A model generated the notes under the pieces. The model worked only from the letters and a program-made list of their open reading frames with translations, was not told the origin of the DNA and did no database searches. From Chamaecyparis obtusa (Eukaryota > Streptophyta > Pinopsida > Cupressales > Cupressaceae): 64,000 nt of DNA. A program made the translations under genes and the position numbers. The stretch is taken from contig BSBK01002051.1 in assembly GCA_027943335.1 (NCBI GenBank), positions 2,501-66,500 on the forward strand. The letters run 5' to 3'. How positions within the stretch are numbered: position 1 is the stretch's first letter; each line of letters begins with the position of its first letter. Below are positions 12,026-23,540 of the stretch, piece after piece.

Positions 12026-14316
12026 ATGGCTTAGCAAGCAGCAGTTCAAGTTCACCATCATCAATTCAAGCATGGTCAGTTGCACAACTGACCTCCTCAG
12101 TATGGTACCCCGGTAAGTTTTTAGAAAAACTTTTCTTTTTTGAGCATTTAATGTTTTTTAAACATGTTTTTAAGTTTTTAAAAAAATTTCAAATTTTCTC
12201 GGTGCAAAATTTCACACGATACTTAAAAAGTATCGCACACTTTGAGAAAATCTGTCATGCAATAGTTCGCGAGACCAAAAAGTATCACCCAATTGTTCAG
12301 TCCAGTGTCGCACGATACTCGGTGAAACATTGTACAATACCTAGTGAAATATCACATGGGAAAAGTTTTTTCACACTACTATTGAAGAAAGTATCGCATG
12401 ATACTTTTCTAAAAAATAGTGTCACACTAGTTAATAAGAAATATCACATGTTTAAATTTTGAGCAATATGACATGGTTCTAGATAATTTTTGCGTTTAAG
12501 TGTTGATGTACTGATTTTGATCATCCATCATGATATGTTCTAACATCTGGATTGGTTTATGGCTTGCAGGAGACTTTCATGGCACTGTTGATTAGAGCAC
12601 TGCAAGCAACTGGCTTATGGTGCATCCGGGATCTAGACGATCCCGAAAAGGATGATTTGGCTAGCATGGGTTTTGGATTCCTCCTTGATATGCCCCATAT
12701 TCAATTAAATCATGGGTTGTTGACTGCTCTAGCTAAGAGGTGGCATGACAAGCACAACACCTTCCATTTGCCTACTGGAGAGGCAAACATCACCTTAGAA
12801 GATGTCTATCAGATCCTGCGAGTGCCAAGTCATGGAGATTGGATGAGTATAATCATGTTTCAAAATATTTAGAAATGTAAAGTTTCCATATGATAAGAAA
12901 CTCACATGATTTTTTGTTGGCATAGGTATATTATGATCAGGATCCTACTGAGGGATGGCAAGCCATCTAGGACCTATTCCAGGATGTTACAATCATCAAC
13001 AGACACCTCAACTGGGAGCGGCTAATGGAGGAGTATGACAGGGACTTCCCAGTGCCTTGCATTATTTGTTTGATTATTGCACAGGCCCTCATTATTGATA
13101 GGAGTTAGAAGGGGTTTCCACTAGGATGGGGCAAGTTAGTGGTGGATCTGGTGGCACATGCATAGTGGTTAGCATGGGGCCTAGCCATATTGGCCAATAT
13201 GTATCATGAGCTCTATGAGATAGTGTACAGAGATGGTAGGACATGGGCATGTGGAGCCATGCTTGCTCAGATATGGGCATGGGAACACATTGTTGTAGTG
13301 TGCCCACATGTACAGCTGAGAGAGTGGAGCTACCACTACATTTTCAGATATATGGGGTTTATATCATATGCTCATAGTGACAACCTAGTATATTACAAGA
13401 GACTCCTTGATGAGTTGACCACTTTTGAGTGGAGATCTACAGGGCTTGTGAGTAGTGGAGCGATAAAGAGCATGAGTTGGGGTACATGTTATGTAGCCGG
13501 CCACTAGTAGGCCATCATGCTGAGGTGGTTGAGAGATTTGTCTTCACTCGCATCTGGAGATAGTTTAGTCAATAGTAGAGAGTATCCACAAAGACCACCA
13601 CCTATGCTAGGTCTTGAGACGATGAGGGGCATGGATGGTTGTTGATGCTAGACTACCAGCAGGCAGTATAGGAGATAGCTAGGATATAGAGGGAGCCATG
13701 TGACTACCTTGCAGGGATAGTAGATGTAGGTGCAGATGTAGCCTACAGGGTAGAGTGACAAAGATATCCTTTCGCCAGGTTTACTATGCTAGATGTAGAC
13801 CCATAGGCATAAGGTGGAGATGGAGATGATGGGGATGATGGGGGAGGGAGGGGTGGAGAGAGAGGAGAGGGTTCTAGGTCAGCTGGCCAACGAAAGGCAC
13901 GGAGACATAGGTCAGTGAGCCCAGAGGAGGAGGATGTAGTGAGGGTTGTTTGTCATAGGGTGGACATAGAGCAGGAGTAGCCTATAGGGGGAGGGGATCT
14001 GAGAGCCAGGATCTAGGCTCTAGAGGCAAATATGTAATAGTTACGCATCACCATAGTAGTTAGAGACTAGTAGCTGATGAATCTAAGAGCTGAGCTTGAG
14101 CGACGGGATAGGGTTACACAGGTTGCTACTATAGAGAGCCAGAGAGAGGTAGCACGAGCTACATAGTATCATGGGCTCTATATACAAGTGATACCAGAGG
14201 GTCAGAGAGCATCGCCCTACTCTGTGATAGCTAGGAGATCGGATATGGTACCAAATGTAGTGACAACACCACCTCTTCCACCACCAGCTCCACATGATGG
14301 AGCTAGTGAGTCTTAG
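12026..14316 (+). pseudogene. Captured plant mobile domain (PMD) gene, antisense to the retrotransposon
   Basis: Plant mobile domain proteins include Arabidopsis MAIN and MAIL1 and many transposon-linked relatives. Exon 1 is 12026-12112, 29 codons, ending CCG before GTAAGT. Intron 1 ends TTGCAG at 12569. Exon 2 (12570-12839) keeps phase 0 and gives the diagnostic PMD block GFGFLLDMPHIQLNHGLLTA and ITLEDVYQILRVP. Intron 2 is short (12840-12925): its 3' site CATAG is clear, its 5' site is degraded. Exon 3 from 12926 reads DPTEGWQA, GFPLGWGK, ANMYHELYEIVYRDGRTW and QIWAWEH, in the expected PMD order. Beyond 13800 come a Gly/Asp/Glu-rich stretch, a basic patch and a possible coiled coil (LRAELERRDR). 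Stops occur at codons 3 and 22 of exon 1 and several times in exon 3. PMD genes inside gypsy elements are known; this one is a decayed copy. Confidence 0.82.
12113..12569 (+). other. Intron 1 of the PMD pseudogene
   Basis: It starts GTAAGTTTTT and ends GGCTTGCAG, canonical plant splice sites joining two phase-0 exons. The middle is filled with degenerate copies of a GTATCGCACGATAC-like motif (around 12220-12450). Confidence 0.65.
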
Positions 14317-15885
14317 GTTTAGGTTAGATAGATGTATAGAGACATATCCTAGGACTTGATCTAGATTTTTTGTATCCCACATTGTATCATGACATTGTTA
14401 TAAATATGAGATTACTGGATTTATGATATAGCTTGTGTATTTTTCCCACTTGTGATGGATGTTTCAATTTTTATATTGTCTTGTCATATTGCTCAAAATG
14501 TATGTTATATGCTCATATATATTCTCTCTCATAGATGTATGTTTAGTTCTCATGTTTATGATATAGACTCATGTTTCTGAAAATGATCTCTTTGTTGATA
14601 TAGATATGATGATAAGATTAACCCCTTATGATGACAGGAATAGGATGTGATGAAAAAGACAAGGAGTGAAAGACATGATCAAGAAAAGAAAAGATGAGCG
14701 CAGTTGACCGAAAGGTCCATGAAAGATGAAAGGAGAGCTCTCTCCATATGAAAAATGCAAAACTAAACTAACATGAACCTAAAAAATGCAAGCTACTATG
14801 AAAAGTGGTTTAAATGCAAGGTCACAAAGATATTAGTCTCTAATATTCATCATCGAGCATTATTGGTAGCATCGCAAGATCATACAATACACACTAGTAT
14901 AACTATGGGTATATGAATATGATCTATATCAAATGAAATGTGGGAATCCCACCTAGGCGCCAAAGATATGTAGGTCAAGATGACTAGTGCAATGAGATTT
15001 CCTAAGTTTGATATAGCAAGATTATACTTTCATTGAGACACAAGGAAATTCAAGATGGCTAGAAGTATACACTTGCAACACAGTTAAGGACAATACCTTG
15101 TAAGTCCTATTGTCAAGTAGAACCAGCATAAATGCTAATGATATTTAAGACCAAAAAAATATATCCACAAGAAGAGAAATAAATAAAACATGTCCTCATG
15201 CCCCTAGTCTTCTAGCTATGCATCATAAAAAACTATTAGGGAGAGAACACTCAGCAAAGAAATCATCATAGATAGCACACAAAGAAAGAAATTCAACAAG
15301 TCTTAGCAAGTCAAGTGTTTAAGTGTGTGTGTGTAGGTCATAGAGTCAATCTTTGAGTATCACCTATACCGGTGGAAATATCACATCATTCTAGACTATG
15401 GGTAAACATCTGATAAGTGTTAAAAAACACTTGACACTAGGGTAGTGTTAAAAAAACATAGTTTGGAGGTGGTGTTGAAAAAAACCATTTGAACCAAGTG
15501 GTCTGAGAAACCTCGATGCAGAAAGAGACCCAAGATAAGCTAAAACAACATGTTCCCCCTAGACTAAGATAAGAGTCAATTCCAAGTTAGGAGAGGCAAA
15601 GCAAGAAGTGGAGCGAATGAGCATTGTGCAAGATTGATAGACATAGGTGCAAGCATTTCAAGTAGTCCTTGTTTCCAGGTTTTCACCACTTGATATATTT
15701 TTTCAGGACTTTTTTCAAAAAAAATTTTGTATTTTTGCTACCAAGGCGCCTATTTCTAGGTTTTCACCAAGGCACTTTTTCTATTTTTTTGAATTTTTTT
15801 TGAATTTTTTTTTTGGTGAGACATCAAAGTGCCTATTGCTAGGTTTTCAGTAGGATGCTCTTTTTTTAAGTACTTTTTATGCTTT
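14317..15885. other. Spacer between the PMD gene and integrase
   Basis: About 1.6 kb with no recognised domain on either strand. T-rich runs occur at 15690-15900, including a repeated CTAGGTTTTCA motif (15763, 15839) that also reads as CCAGGTTTTCA at 15675. It probably holds the 3' ends of both transcripts. Confidence 0.5.
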
Positions 15886-17170
15886 TTAGGATTTTTTCAG
15901 CATCATATATGATTTTTTTTGAGATTTTTTTAGGATCAATAAAGATATGTACAAAGAGCTCAAGAACCTTAGGCATATAACTTTTTCAAATGTAAACATT
16001 AATAGGCTCAGTAAGCTCTTCTCCCTTAGGTGTAGATAGCTGATAGGCTCTAGACCCAATGCGGTTGTGATGATATAAGGCCCCAACCAATTTGGCTGAA
16101 ACTTGCCTTTCTGCTCTCGATTTTGCTAGTTTTTAAGATTTTCTCTGAGAACTAGTTCACCCACTTGAAACTCTCTAGGATGAACTTTCTTATTGTAAGC
16201 AGTAGACATTCTCTTTTGATAAGTGCGCATGTGATCAAAAGTGGCCTTGCGGTGTTCTTCCAAAGTAGTGAGCTCATGCACTCACATGGCCCTTTGGTCT
16301 TCATCAGTAATCAAACCATGGAGAGAGACTCTCAATGAAGGTATTTCAACTTGTAATGGTAAGACAACCTCAGAACCATAGACCAAGGAAATAGGTGTTG
16401 CACCTGTAGGAGTGCGGATAGAAGTTCTATAAGCCCATAGCATAGGATTGATCTACATATGCCAATCCTTGCCTGATTTGTGCACTATTCTGTGGAGAAT
16501 TTTTAGCAATGTTTTGTTTGAGCCCTCAGCTTGCCCATTCCCTTGAGGGTAGTAAACAGAAGACCAATGTTGTTTGATTTTGAACTTTTGGCACAAGTGC
16601 TTCAGGTCTTTGTTTTTAAACTAGCCTCCATTATTCATGACTATGGAAGAAGGAAAACCGTAGCGGCAAATGATGTGATTCAAAATAAACAAGGCAACAT
16701 GTTTTCCTGTAGCTACAGATAGTGGGACAACTTCAACCCATTTAGTGAAATATTCAATCGTTGTAATGATGAACTTATGCCCACTTGAAGAACTAGGATA
16801 AATTTTGCCTACCAAGTCAAAGGCCCATTGTTGAAATGGCCAGTAAGTAATAGAGGGAATGAGCTCGCATCTAGGAGCATGAATGAGATTCCCATGTAGT
16901 TGACATTTCTTGCATGACTTGGCATATTGAACAGCATCAGTTTGCATAGTAGGCCAATAGTACTCAGCCCTAAACAACTTCCAAGCTAGCGCAAGACCGT
17001 TAGAATGTGACCCACATATGCCATCATGAACTTCATCTAGCACCTTTTCTAACTTCTCTATTTCTAGACACCTAAGGAGAGTTCCATCTAGACTCTTCCT
17101 ATATAAGTCACCAGAGACAAGGGTAAAGTGTGAGGCATTACAGATGAGCTAGCGCTTCTCATTGCACATT
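15886..17170 (-). pseudogene. Integrase of the Tat element
   Basis: The zinc-binding region (about 17060-16890) shows the two His of EVHDGICGSHSNG and the two Cys of CKKCQ. The core follows with WAFDLVGKI (first catalytic Asp) and, lower down, QGNGQAEGSNKTLLKIL (catalytic Glu). The second catalytic position reads SSIVMNNGG where the family has Asp-Asn-Gly, so the Asp is replaced by Asn. A stop directly follows at 16620, with further in-frame stops near 16450, 16280 and 16130. The C-terminal part (HPREFQVGELVL, then PNWLGPYII) is readable down to about 15890. Integrase would insert the element's cDNA; this copy cannot. Confidence 0.88.
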
Positions 17171-17334
17171 AGATTTTTAGGGATAACTTGATCTTAGAGA
17201 TAGGAAAATATGGTGGCATAGCCGGACGAGTCATGACCGACCATAGTGTAAATGACATGGTCATCAGGGGAATTGTAGGAAAGGTAGCGCAATTCTTCCA
17301 CTAGGAACTCAAAGCATGGTTCATGCTCTTCTAG

Positions 17335-17720
17335 TTATAGAATGGATGCCAAAGTAGCCATGGCATCAATAGCCTTGTTCTTAGCTCTAGGAATTTGTTG
17401 GAATGTAACAAATGTAAAATAATTCCCAAGTGAGTCTATCATCCTCTTGTAGGGAATCAAATTGTCATCTTTGATTTGGTAATCATCATTTACTTGGTTT
17501 ATGACAAGTTGAGAATCCCCAAAAATATGCAACTTAGAAATCCTCCATTCAAGGGAAAGCTTAACACCATTCAACAAGGCTTCTTATTCAGCTATGTTAT
17601 TAGTGCATGGAAAGAGAATTTTATAGGATTTGGGAATGGTGTATCCATGAGGGGTAACAAATAGGATTCCAACACCAGCTCCATTCTATGTATGAGAACC
17701 ATCAAAAAACATTTTCCATG
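17335..17720 (-). pseudogene. Second, archaeal-type RNase H of the Tat element
   Basis: Between reverse transcriptase/RNase H and integrase lies a second RNase H fold: KMFFDGSHT (first Asp), NNIAE (Glu), LHIFGDSQLVINQV (Asp), and a tail reading QIPRAKNKAIDAMATLA. Three acidic catalytic residues are visible. Stops interrupt it after HT and after NNIAE. This extra domain is the known hallmark of the plant Tat/Ogre branch and would help remove RNA from RNA-DNA hybrids. Confidence 0.85.
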
Positions 17721-17789
17721 TACGCCATGTGATATTCATGATTGAGGCATCTGGGAAATCTATCTGAAGAGGAGCATTATCAGTCATGG

Positions 17790-19104
17790 GCAACTTGGCC
17801 AATTGATCCAAAATCACTTTCCCTTTTAGCTTTCCTCTCAACATACTAAATGTCAAATTTGGAAAGAATCAACATCCACTTGGCAAGTCATCCAATAAGT
17901 GCAGCTTTACTTAAGAGATATTTTAAAGGATCAATTTTAGCAACCAGCTATGTAGTATGTGCAAGCATGTAATGCCTGATTTTTTGAGATGCAAACACCA
18001 CTACTAAACAAGCCTTTTCAATGCTAGTGAAATTGAGTTCATAAGCAACCAGAGTGTGACTGATATAGTAAATAGCCTATTCTTTTCCCATATCATCATG
18101 TTGTGCAAGAAGAGCCCCTAAGGAATTTTTTGTAGTAGAAATGTATAGTATCAAAGGTTTCCCTTGAATAGGTGGCATAAGAATAGGAGGTCATGCTAGG
18201 TAATCCTTGAGCTGGTCCAAGTTCTTTTGACACTCCTCATTCCATATACAAGTAGTGCCTTTATGCAAATTTTGATTAAATGGTTGAGCTCTGTCAGCTA
18301 GCTAAGAAATGAATCACCTGATAGATTGGAGATGACCTTGAAGACTCCTTAATTGTTTGATGTTATGAGGAGGTGGCATCTTCATGATAGCTTGCACCTT
18401 TTCTGGGTCCACTTCTATTCCCTTTGCTGATATTATGTATCCTAGTAGTTTCCCAGAAGTGACACCAAAAGCACATTTTTTTGAATTTAATCTGAGTTGA
18501 AATCATTCCATGCGGTCTAATATCAAACCCAAATCAGACAAATGGGTGCTTCTTTGTTGTGATTTGGCAAGTGTGTCATCAACATAGTCCTCCATGTTTT
18601 TGTTCATCACATCATGAAAGATGGTAGTCATGGCTCTTTGATAGGTTGCACCAGCATTTTTAAGTCTGAATGGCATGACATTCCAGCAAAAGGTATCCAT
18701 GCACATGTGAAGGATGTCTTCTCTTGGTCCTCAGGGGTGATCTTAATTTGGTTATATCTGGAGAAGCCATCCATAAGGGAATAAATTTCATAGCTTGTCG
18801 TCATGTCCACTATCATGTCAATGTTTGAAAGTGGAAAATCATCCTTAGGGCATGCTTTATTCAAGTCTCAAAAATTAGTGCATACACAAATGGACTTGTC
18901 ATGTTTGGAAACAGGGACAATGTTAGAAATCCACTCAGTGTAATTGATAGCTCTGATGAAATTGGATTTTAGGAGCTTCTCAAGTTCAGCCTTAACCAGT
19001 AATGCCACATGGGTATGCATATTTCTTAGTTTTTGTATGACAACTTTTACCTCTAAAGAAATAGAGAGATGATGCATAATAAGCTCAGTGTCTAAACCTG
19101 GCAT
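17790..19104 (-). pseudogene. Reverse transcriptase and native RNase H of the Tat element
   Basis: The fingers-palm region reads AELEKLLKSNFIRAINYTEW, then DLNKACPKDDFPLSNID and YSLMDGFSRYNQIKI. A frameshift near 18660-18700 leads to NVMPFRLKNAGATYQRAM and the catalytic box YVDD at 18575-18586. The thumb and connection (GKLLGYIISAKGIEVDPEKV) continue to about 18340. The native RNase H follows (PLILYISTTKNSLGALLAQ, KACLVVVFASQKIRHYM) and lacks the usual first Asp, as expected where a second RNase H has taken over. Stops lie at about 18863, 18520, 18305 and beyond. Confidence 0.88.
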
Positions 19105-19986
19105 GTCTGAGTATGTCCAGGAAAAATTGATCTTTTTGTCTTGAAAGAATGTAGTAAATTATTATTTTTCTTCTACTGAGAGAGACTAAGCCACATGTAT
19201 GATTTTAGGAGACTCCTTTGTCCCCAAGTTGATGGACTATGTAGGTTCTATTAGAACTGAAGACCTTTCTTGAAAATAGCTTGGTAGACTACCAAGTACC
19301 TCATCCTCAGGTGCCTCAGTGAGGTTTTCACCTTCAGATACATCTTTATTTTTACTATTTTGAGGTTTGGATACCACCACAATGTGGTTTTCACCATCCG
19401 ACCATTGCTTTTTTTATTTTAATTTTATGACTAAGGTACTTGATATCTAATTCAGTCATGTTTGTTGCCGGTTCATTGGTGGAAGAAGTAACAACTTTAA
19501 TGGCATTGAGGTAGTAGGCGATCTCATAGTCATTTTGAAAAGAAGGCAATATAGGTCTTTGATCTTGGGTGGACCAATCTATGAGATCTGAGTGCATGAG
19601 AGAAAGCAAAATGACTAGTTCAAGGTTATTGATGTGGGGGATATCATCTCTAGTGACAAGAGAAGTTGAGCCTATAGGGTAGGCTCCAAAAGTGTCAAAT
19701 CTAGATTTGACATAGAAGGACCAGCATGGTCCACTAAAGCAATACATGGATTGAACTTGTTAGACCCTATGCGAGACTCATCAAATAGGTTGGGATGGTC
19801 ACTATAGGTATGAAACACATCAATGTCCATATCTACTGTAGAAGACCCATTTGAGAGAGTGTCCTAGTCATACTCATTTGAATCAGTCGTGGAACTTCTG
19901 CAGGGATGTTTGCACCAAGAAGGCTTAGGATGCCTAGAAGTAGAGGTATTCATGTCATTATGTGTGAGATCTCCTCTTTCTATCAA
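19105..19986 (-). pseudogene. Linker between protease/G-patch and reverse transcriptase
   Basis: Readable in pieces on the minus strand, the longest at 19391-19747, with a stop-rich remainder. It has the acidic, low-conservation character of the pre-RT linker in plant gypsy polyproteins. No enzymatic motif was recognised. Confidence 0.55.
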
Positions 19987-21090
19987 TCATGCAATATTTC
20001 TATGCTGTCTATCAAAGCTCAATGACTCATTAGGCACAAAATTTTTGGATGTGGAGGCTTCAGCTGTATCATCATTAGGCATGCATTCTCCTCCCCAAAG
20101 AAGTGAAGTAGAAGGAAGATAGTCTTCCATTTGGGCCATAGTGCATAGTGGTGATTCCTTGATGTCTGTATCTGAGTCACTAAGCATGGGTTTATTTCTA
20201 TAATATTCAAGGATGTCATTGTCAACACCATATCCTAGACCTATGGTATCCTTAGAAGGTCGGCCATTAGTATGATTCAAAGGTTCAACTAGAGCATGCC
20301 CCTTGGTATTTAAAGGTCTGTGACCTTGATAGCCCATTTTTTGCAAAAATTTATAGCCTTTACCATAGCGTTTAGGAGAAATGGGAGTAGCAACTATCAT
20401 ACTATCTTCTTCTTCTTTATAAATCCACTCCCTAATAGCTTGTTCTTCTTTTTCAACCTCTAAGGGTACGGATGATTGGACAAATGTACCAAAAACTATC
20501 ATGGCAGAAGAAAAAGGCTTTTCCTTGTCTAAAGGTCTACCATAGGACTTAGGAGAAGTAGGCATAGTAGCTATAGAGTCCAATGTATATTCCCCCATAC
20601 CAATACTCATCATCTTTAATTTTTTCTTAGCAGCAATGAGGGACACATTATGATCATGAGAAGGTTTTTTGTGAGGAACAAATGTCTCAGTAGTAGTTAG
20701 AGTATTGATAGCGATAGCATTGTCCCCATGAATCACAATTTTAGCTCCATTGTGTGGAAACTTGACACACTGATGATAAGTGGAAGGGACAGCTTGCATT
20801 TCATGGATCCACAGTCGACCCAGAAGAATGTTATATGCAAGTGGTATGTCCAACACTTGGAAAACAATATCTTTCATGATAGGGCCCACTCAAATAGGTA
20901 GCACAACAAGACCTTTGGAAGATCTTTCCACTTCATCATATGCTTTTATGGTAATCTTTTGCTTGGGATCTATAGCTAATTCAGACAATCCCAACTATTG
21001 CACCACATGGAAAGAAACAATATTTAACCCAACACCATTGTCTATCAGGACTCAATAGACTCAGGTATTGTAGACTAGAACTTCAATATG
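19987..21090 (-). pseudogene. Aspartic protease and G-patch domain of the Tat element
   Basis: The protease starts near 21040 with VLIDNGVGLNIVSF, an Asp-Asn-Gly version of the active-site loop, and ends with the conserved LAYNILLGRLWIHEM (about 20840-20795). An open stretch of 300 codons (20889-19987) continues into a linker and then a G-patch-like segment at 20230-20361: GKGYKFLQKMGYQGH, followed by KGHALVEPL and IGLGYG. The phrase SPKSYGRPL about 60 residues upstream repeats SPKRYGKGY, which suggests an internal duplication. Protease would mature the polyprotein; G-patch segments are glycine-rich nucleic-acid or helicase-binding modules known from some retroelements. Two stops interrupt the protease upstream of 20889. 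Confidence 0.75.
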
Positions 21091-21441
21091 TAAAGCCAGA
21101 TTATGAGGGTGACTAAGAGATGTGTCATCTTTTGTAGAAAAAGATAGGTAGTGGGGAGACATGATGTGGTTGACCATAGCCTGGAATTGATCTGGATTGA
21201 TATCATTGGGAACATTTGATGTATGAAGAGCTTTCTCGAGGATCTCTTTGTGTAAAGGGGATAACTTGAGAAACTCAAAAATGGATATCTAAGTGGGTGT
21301 CCATTGTAATTGGTGCACAAGGTTATAGCTAGACAAAACTAAAGGAACTGCTTGTTTGGAAGAAGAAGCTTGCTTGGGATCATGCATGGTTTTAAGGACA
21401 ATTTTGGCTTTCCCCCTAGTAACAACATTTAGTGTCTCACT

Positions 21442-23540
21442 TCAGGAAGATGAACCATTTAGTGTTTGCAAGACCAATTTTAGCATACGGTGATTGGCAT
21501 TATTATCATCTTGAGATCTCACCATAAGAACATTCTCAATAGGCTCTATCATGTTGATCACAGGTGAATCAGGAGTATATGTATAGTTGATCTTTGCATC
21601 ATGATTCTTCTTATTTTCTTGAGAGGATTTTGCTTTCTCATATTTAGGTAGAGGAGTCTTGAAAGCTTTGTGATCATAATTTTTAACTAAGCCATCTATG
21701 AGCACTGTGCCTTCATCAATAAGATCTTGAATGGAATCTTTAAGCTTAAAACAATTGGATGTCTTATGTCCCTTATTCTTGTGATAATGGCAGAAATGAT
21801 CTTCTCTCCACCAATCATGCTTAACTAGTGGATCATAGGGACAAGAATTTTTGGGAAGCGTAAGATACTTGTTGGAAACTAAAGTCTTAAGAATCACATC
21901 ATATGGTTCAGCCAACTTAGTGTAGACTCATCATTGAAATGTCTTTTTTGGCTTGTTTGCATGTTGAGGCTTAGGAGCACTATGAGCATTGGTAGCGTCT
22001 TGTTGTTTTTCTGCGTATATAGAATTAGAGAGGTTGAAAGCAAGTTCTTTGGCTTTTGGGACATCCACAACACCATCATTAACAACATACTTGTTTTTAT
22101 TCCAAGGTTTGCTTTTGTCCTTGCCATTGCCCCTAATATCTTTATTAATAACAATATCCCCCTTTCTTATGGCCACATCTTCAATCCGATATGCACTTTC
22201 AACCATGTCATTGAAAGAGGAGAATAGTTGTTTCCTTAGATCATAATATAGTTTTGGCACAAGCGTGTCGATGAAAATGTCAATCTTTTCTCTTTTGTCT
22301 AGTTGTTGAGGATATCAAGAATACAATGACCTCCAACATTGTAAGTAAGTGGCAAATGGCTCACCTTGATTTTTCTTTAGAGCACTGAGATCTATCATGG
22401 TGATAGGCTATTGGATGTTGTATGAATAATCTTGGGTGAAGCACCTAACCAACTCATAAAAAGTTTTAAGAGGTGGTGTCAACTTTGCAAACCATTCTAG
22501 AGCTTGTCCTCTTAAACTTCTAGGGAACAATCATAGATGAAATGTGTCTTCATGAAGGAAGTCCATGCTAAGAGTGTAAAAGTGATGCACATGGTCATGG
22601 GGGTCACCATTTCCAATATACTTGTTGTATTTGGGAACCTCAATATCCCTAGGAAATGGGACCATGTATAGACTCCTATCAAAAGGAAGAGCACAAATAG
22701 ATTCTACAAAAGAAACCTTTTGAGGTTCCTTTTCTATTGCAAGTTGAGAAAGTCATTGATTTGTTCGTTGCAAATCATCTCTAAGAATTTCCAATTCAGT
22801 TGGTACTCTTTCTTGAACAATATGGTGTACATCATAGCTGGGGGGAGCTTGTATCCCCTAGAAGTCATGTATTGAAAGTATTGATCTCCATTTCGCTCTA
22901 AAATTTTAAGCATCATACGTTGGGAGGCTTCATCTTGTTCAAATCTCATAATCTCTTCACTATAAACCTTGTCATTGGCTTCTTCCTCATGCTGAGAGGG
23001 AGGAGGTCTAGGAGGTGAAGAGGGAGCAGCAAAAGTTCATCTTGGAGGAGATCTTGGTGGCGTGTTGTTGCCATAGTTACCCAAAGTACCAAAAGGAGGG
23101 GATCTATATTTGTAACCACTAATCTCAGGTTGTTCTTGAGACATCCCCTTTATAGCCATGCACCTAGTAGCATCCATTTTGTCTAAATGCACTTGGTTGT
23201 CCTTATGCTCAAAATGTTCTTGCAAACAGTGGAACTTTTCTTATTCAGTTAGAGGGAGTGAGACACTATTTGTGCTTTTAGAGGTCTTGAATGTAGAAAA
23301 AAGGAAGCCTCCTTTGTACCATGGGGTGACTTTAGAATCCTTAGATTGGTTAGGACTAGAGCTATCATTGCTAACTGGCACTCGTGAGCATCTTTTAGGT
23401 GAGGGTGAATGTGTATAGTTGAATGGAGAGTGACTCCCTTTCTTGAATTGAGACCGAGTTGAAACTAGCATGAAAAAGCAATGTTGGTTGACTAATAAAA
23501 TGAGATGAAGCTTTTCAGATATTGAGATAAGAAAAGCCAA
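21442..23540 (-). pseudogene. Gag of the Tat element
   Basis: The capsid-like core is recognisable between about 22530 and 22200: LRGQALEWFAKLTP, then GEPFATYLQCWRSLY and VPKLYYDLRKQLFSSFNDMV. A zinc-knuckle-like motif follows at about 21800 (FCHYHKNKGHKTSNCFKLKD). Upstream parts (23540-22740) are proline-rich and charged. Frameshifts occur near 22510-22720 and stops near 22430, 22320 and 21930. Gag would package the element RNA. The true start is uncertain because the N-terminal part is broken. Confidence 0.75.

Noticed and set aside
12552..13507. PMD segment as a functional host gene
   Set aside because: In-frame stops occur in exon 1 and exon 3, a splice site is degraded, and it lies wholly inside a Tat element between integrase and the LTR.
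20780..22246. Plus-strand ORFs opposite Tat gag and protease
   Set aside because: Shadows of the minus-strand coding sequence; the translations have no independent motif.
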